Shown: one piece after another, positions 61,465-64,000 of the stretch
How the letters are laid out: the number at the start of each line of letters is the position of its first letter
Numbering within the stretch: position 1 is the first letter of the stretch
DNA from: Coffea arabica
Lineage: Eukaryota > Streptophyta > Magnoliopsida > Gentianales > Rubiaceae
Length of the DNA stretch: 64,000 bases
Direction: 5' to 3'
Assembly: GCF_036785885.1 (NCBI RefSeq)
Contig: NC_092323.1
Span: 10,362,501-10,426,500, forward strand
Position numbers and translations under genes: made by a program
Notes under the pieces: model-generated
The model's database searches: none
Seen by the model: the letters and a program-made list of their open reading frames with translations, nothing else
Told to the model about the DNA's origin: nothing

Positions 61465-64000
61465 CTATTGTTCTTTTGCTGCAACTTGCTTTGCACCAAC
61501 AGCAAAAAACTCAGTAATGACTTCAAGGGGCATGCCCTTTGTTTCAGGAACCTTTAAGAAGACGAAAACCCATGATATGGCACAGACAACAGCATAGATG
61601 CCAAAAACACCAGCAAGGCCGATGGAGGAGAGCATTACAGGTAGACTGTAGGTGACAATAATGTCGCAAATCCAAAATACAAGAGCACATATAGCTATGC
61701 AAAGGCCACGGGTTCGGGTAGGAAAGATCTCTGCACAGAGGATGTTTGGAACTGGACCAAAGCCCATGACAAAGCAGCAGAAATAAACCACAACACTGAT
61801 CGTGGAGACAACAGCATGGGCAGTATTTCCCAAGTTAATAACATTGCCTAGGACTAGAATGACCAGAGACAATAACAAGAAGGGCAATGTACTCAGCAGA
61901 AGCAACCTGAAAAGGAAAATACTCAGTCAAATGTCCAGTTAAATCAAGTTGAACTTCTATGCTTCTACAAGTAAAAATGAGAGAACATTCCCATTCCAAT
62001 TCTTTCATCTCCAATCTACATTAGAGTGTGTTGGTGCGCTTGCTTTCGTATTCAAATTGTTGAAAGAAATCAATGAAAAGGCCTACCATTGCGCAGGCTA
62101 GACGTAGATAATGAGATATCTTCTAAAACATAAAAACGTGCAGTTCTGGGTTCATGGCCTACAATTTTTAAGAACTTCAGAAAAAATTCAAACAGATACA
62201 ATACTGGTGAATCTAGGTTTCATCAGTAGTGCTATTACCTCCTGCCTGCAACATCCATCAACTTCATAGCAACGCCTATGCTTGGAAGCATCAACAAGGT
62301 TGTAACACCACTTATAAGGAAAGATGAAGAATCTGAACCAATGCCCATGTTTGATAGAAGAACTCCTACACCCGCTTGTTCAAGAATTTGTGGAGTATAG
62401 TAGAGTACCCCATTTATGCCTGAAAACTGTAAAGGTACAGAAAAACCACAAATGTTCAAGGATGGAATAACAAATAATTTCATTCATTTATGCTGTTTAG
62501 AAGTTTTCAAGATATATTTGTTCAGCTCACTTGACAAATGTAATTTTGCTGAAGATCTATCAGTGCAGTTCAGAGCTTAAATTTGAACTAAGAAATCCTT
62601 TCAGTTCGGACAAGGTCATGAAACAATAGTCCAGATAAATGCAAACAAGAATGCAGCTAGGGGGATGCAAATAGGAAATGATTGTAGGTTTATTTAGAGA
62701 AGTAAGATTGGTAAGCGAGGTTCAGAAACTTCTACTGAGGGGGAAAAAGTCATGCAGTTCAAGGAAAAAGCTCTGCAGTTTATGATTCAAGAAGCATCAA
62801 CTAGTTAATGCTTTCCTATGCTTCCTCCAAATCTTTTTTGAGCAGGAGAGCTTGTGTACATCATACAGCAGGAGAACAAAAACATGCAAGATGGTACCTT
62901 CAGATTTTTTGTCAGGAATTCTCTGAGGGAACTGAATTCCAAGCCCCATCATAGAGAGACAAAGCAAAAGCGTACGAGGACCAGATAGGAAGCAAATTTC
63001 TTGGGAATAAAAGATTTTCTGTGTATACATGTCATGTAGCATAGCTAAATCTTTGTAACAAACAGTAGAAATTACAGCCTTTTTGCTAAAGCAGATAGCA
63101 ATATTGCCCACATGACTTAAATAAGAAGACAACTCTCCCTTAGGTCACAGCTATCAATCTACACTCTGATGAATAACCAATAAAGGCCATCTATGAATGA
63201 GAAGTTCCTTAAATTTCACTGTAGTTTTGCAAGATACTACATAAGAAAAACTTAGTACTGACAATGAAATTGTACGTATTGGCCTACGAAGCCAATTCTT
63301 AATAAGTTCACAGACAAATTCAACTTGTGAGCTGAATACAACACCTAAGGCATCAGTATTGCAAAAAAATAGGCGAGTCAATGCAACATCAATTTCCAAA
63401 ACACGTATACAGGAGAGCATTAAGTAAGGTTTCCTTTATTTATGCACTGTAAACTGTTTCAAATCTGTTTAGAAACTAGCAAGCATTAAAATGGTTTCCC
63501 CATTACTTTCGAAGTCCTTGAATCTTGTGATTAACTTTATTCGAGACAACAATTATATAGACAATTCTATGGTAGCAGATACTTCTTCAATTCATGCTAA
63601 ATTTAGGATGCCACTCTACTGGTATACATTCAACACACAAGGAAGAAGACCAATTCTAATTTATAAGAGAACAACATTTATTTTGCATTCCTTCTCCTCG
63701 AGGAATGCAGCAGAATCACAGGACAAAACCAAAGAAGAGAATTAGACATGTCAGAATGTTATTTATGTGTTCAACTCATGCCATGCCACTTAATCAATTT
63801 ACCTGCTGAAGTATTTGAATTAGTATTCCGACAATGAGTGCGTGTTTGACTCCTGGTTCAAGAAGATCCCTCCAACTAGGCCCCTTAACAGCAGACTCAG
63901 ATGGTTTATCCACTGCTTCTATGATGGAGCTTTGACCGCTGACATCCTCTAAGCGGAGAACAGATTGGCTCACAAGAGCAGCAGCATGTATACATTCACC
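61465..64000 (-). CDS. TMT: Tonoplast monosaccharide transporter, 3' part of gene (partial)
   Basis: TMT/TST proteins are proton-coupled sugar antiporters of the vacuolar membrane. Three in-frame exons lie on the minus strand: 63803-64000 (runs off the window), 62239-62426 and 61465-61906 (stop TAG). They encode the end of the long central loop (KPSESAVKGPSWRDLLEPGV) and the C-terminal six-helix half. Sugar-porter signatures include QILQQFSGINGVLYYTPQIL, LMDVAGRR, AEIFPTRTRGLCIAICAL and the PETKGMPLEVITEFF end, the last being characteristic of the TMT/MSSP clade. The N-terminal half and most of the loop are outside the window. The 1376-bp intron (62427-63802) is the largest here; no gene was seen in it. 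No damage was seen. Confidence 0.95.

Noticed and set aside
1-64000. CRISPR arrays, operons, rRNA genes, endogenous viral sequences
   Set aside because: None seen. The genome is eukaryotic, the repeats lack regular spacers, and the only retroviral-type proteins are Copia.

Overview
This window is nuclear DNA from a flowering plant, very probably a eudicot. The evidence is AT-rich sequence, genes of many short exons with GT-AG introns, and plant-specific families (MLO, PIN-LIKES, ATL RING-H2, a tonoplast sugar transporter). Transposons are typical of plants: a LINE with an RNase H domain, Copia, a Tat/Ogre-like LTR, tRNA-type SINEs and MITEs. I cannot name the species from sequence alone.

Layout. 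1-4631 (+): 3' part of the exosome nuclease gene RRP44/DIS3. 5433-15444: a nested transposon stack. A 5'-truncated LINE (14-bp target duplication) was hit by a gag-less Copia element, and a 4.4-kb solo LTR later landed in one Copia LTR. 17236-21990 (+): VPS11. 23078-25685 (-): a PIN-LIKES (PILS) auxin carrier, convergent with VPS11. 25.7-36 kb: gene-poor, with MITEs, a SINE and several direct duplications. 36025-39782 (-): a small probable chloroplast membrane protein with a 16-nt microexon; its second intron holds a plastid-type trnY relic. 41904-45236 (+): MLO, with a clade V-like C-terminus. 45.2-50 kb: gene-poor. 49994-50659 (+): an intronless ATL8/ATL80-type RING-H2 ubiquitin ligase. 50.7-56.4 kb: gene-poor, with a SINE and two MITEs. 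56439-58940 (-): the adaptin-binding protein p34 (AAGAB) homologue. 61465-64000 (-): 3' part of a tonoplast monosaccharide transporter (TMT/TST).

The eight genes are independent housekeeping or membrane/trafficking genes, not a cluster or pathway. Exon joins were derived by eye from GT-AG (once GC-AG) sites, reading frame and family similarity, and every joined gene stays in frame. I found no new biological system. The items most worth a second look are the dated transposon nest, the near-perfect intronic tandem duplication and GC-AG intron in RRP44, the microexon, the plastid trnY relic, the two SINEs with target duplications, and a MITE family with a shared internal motif.
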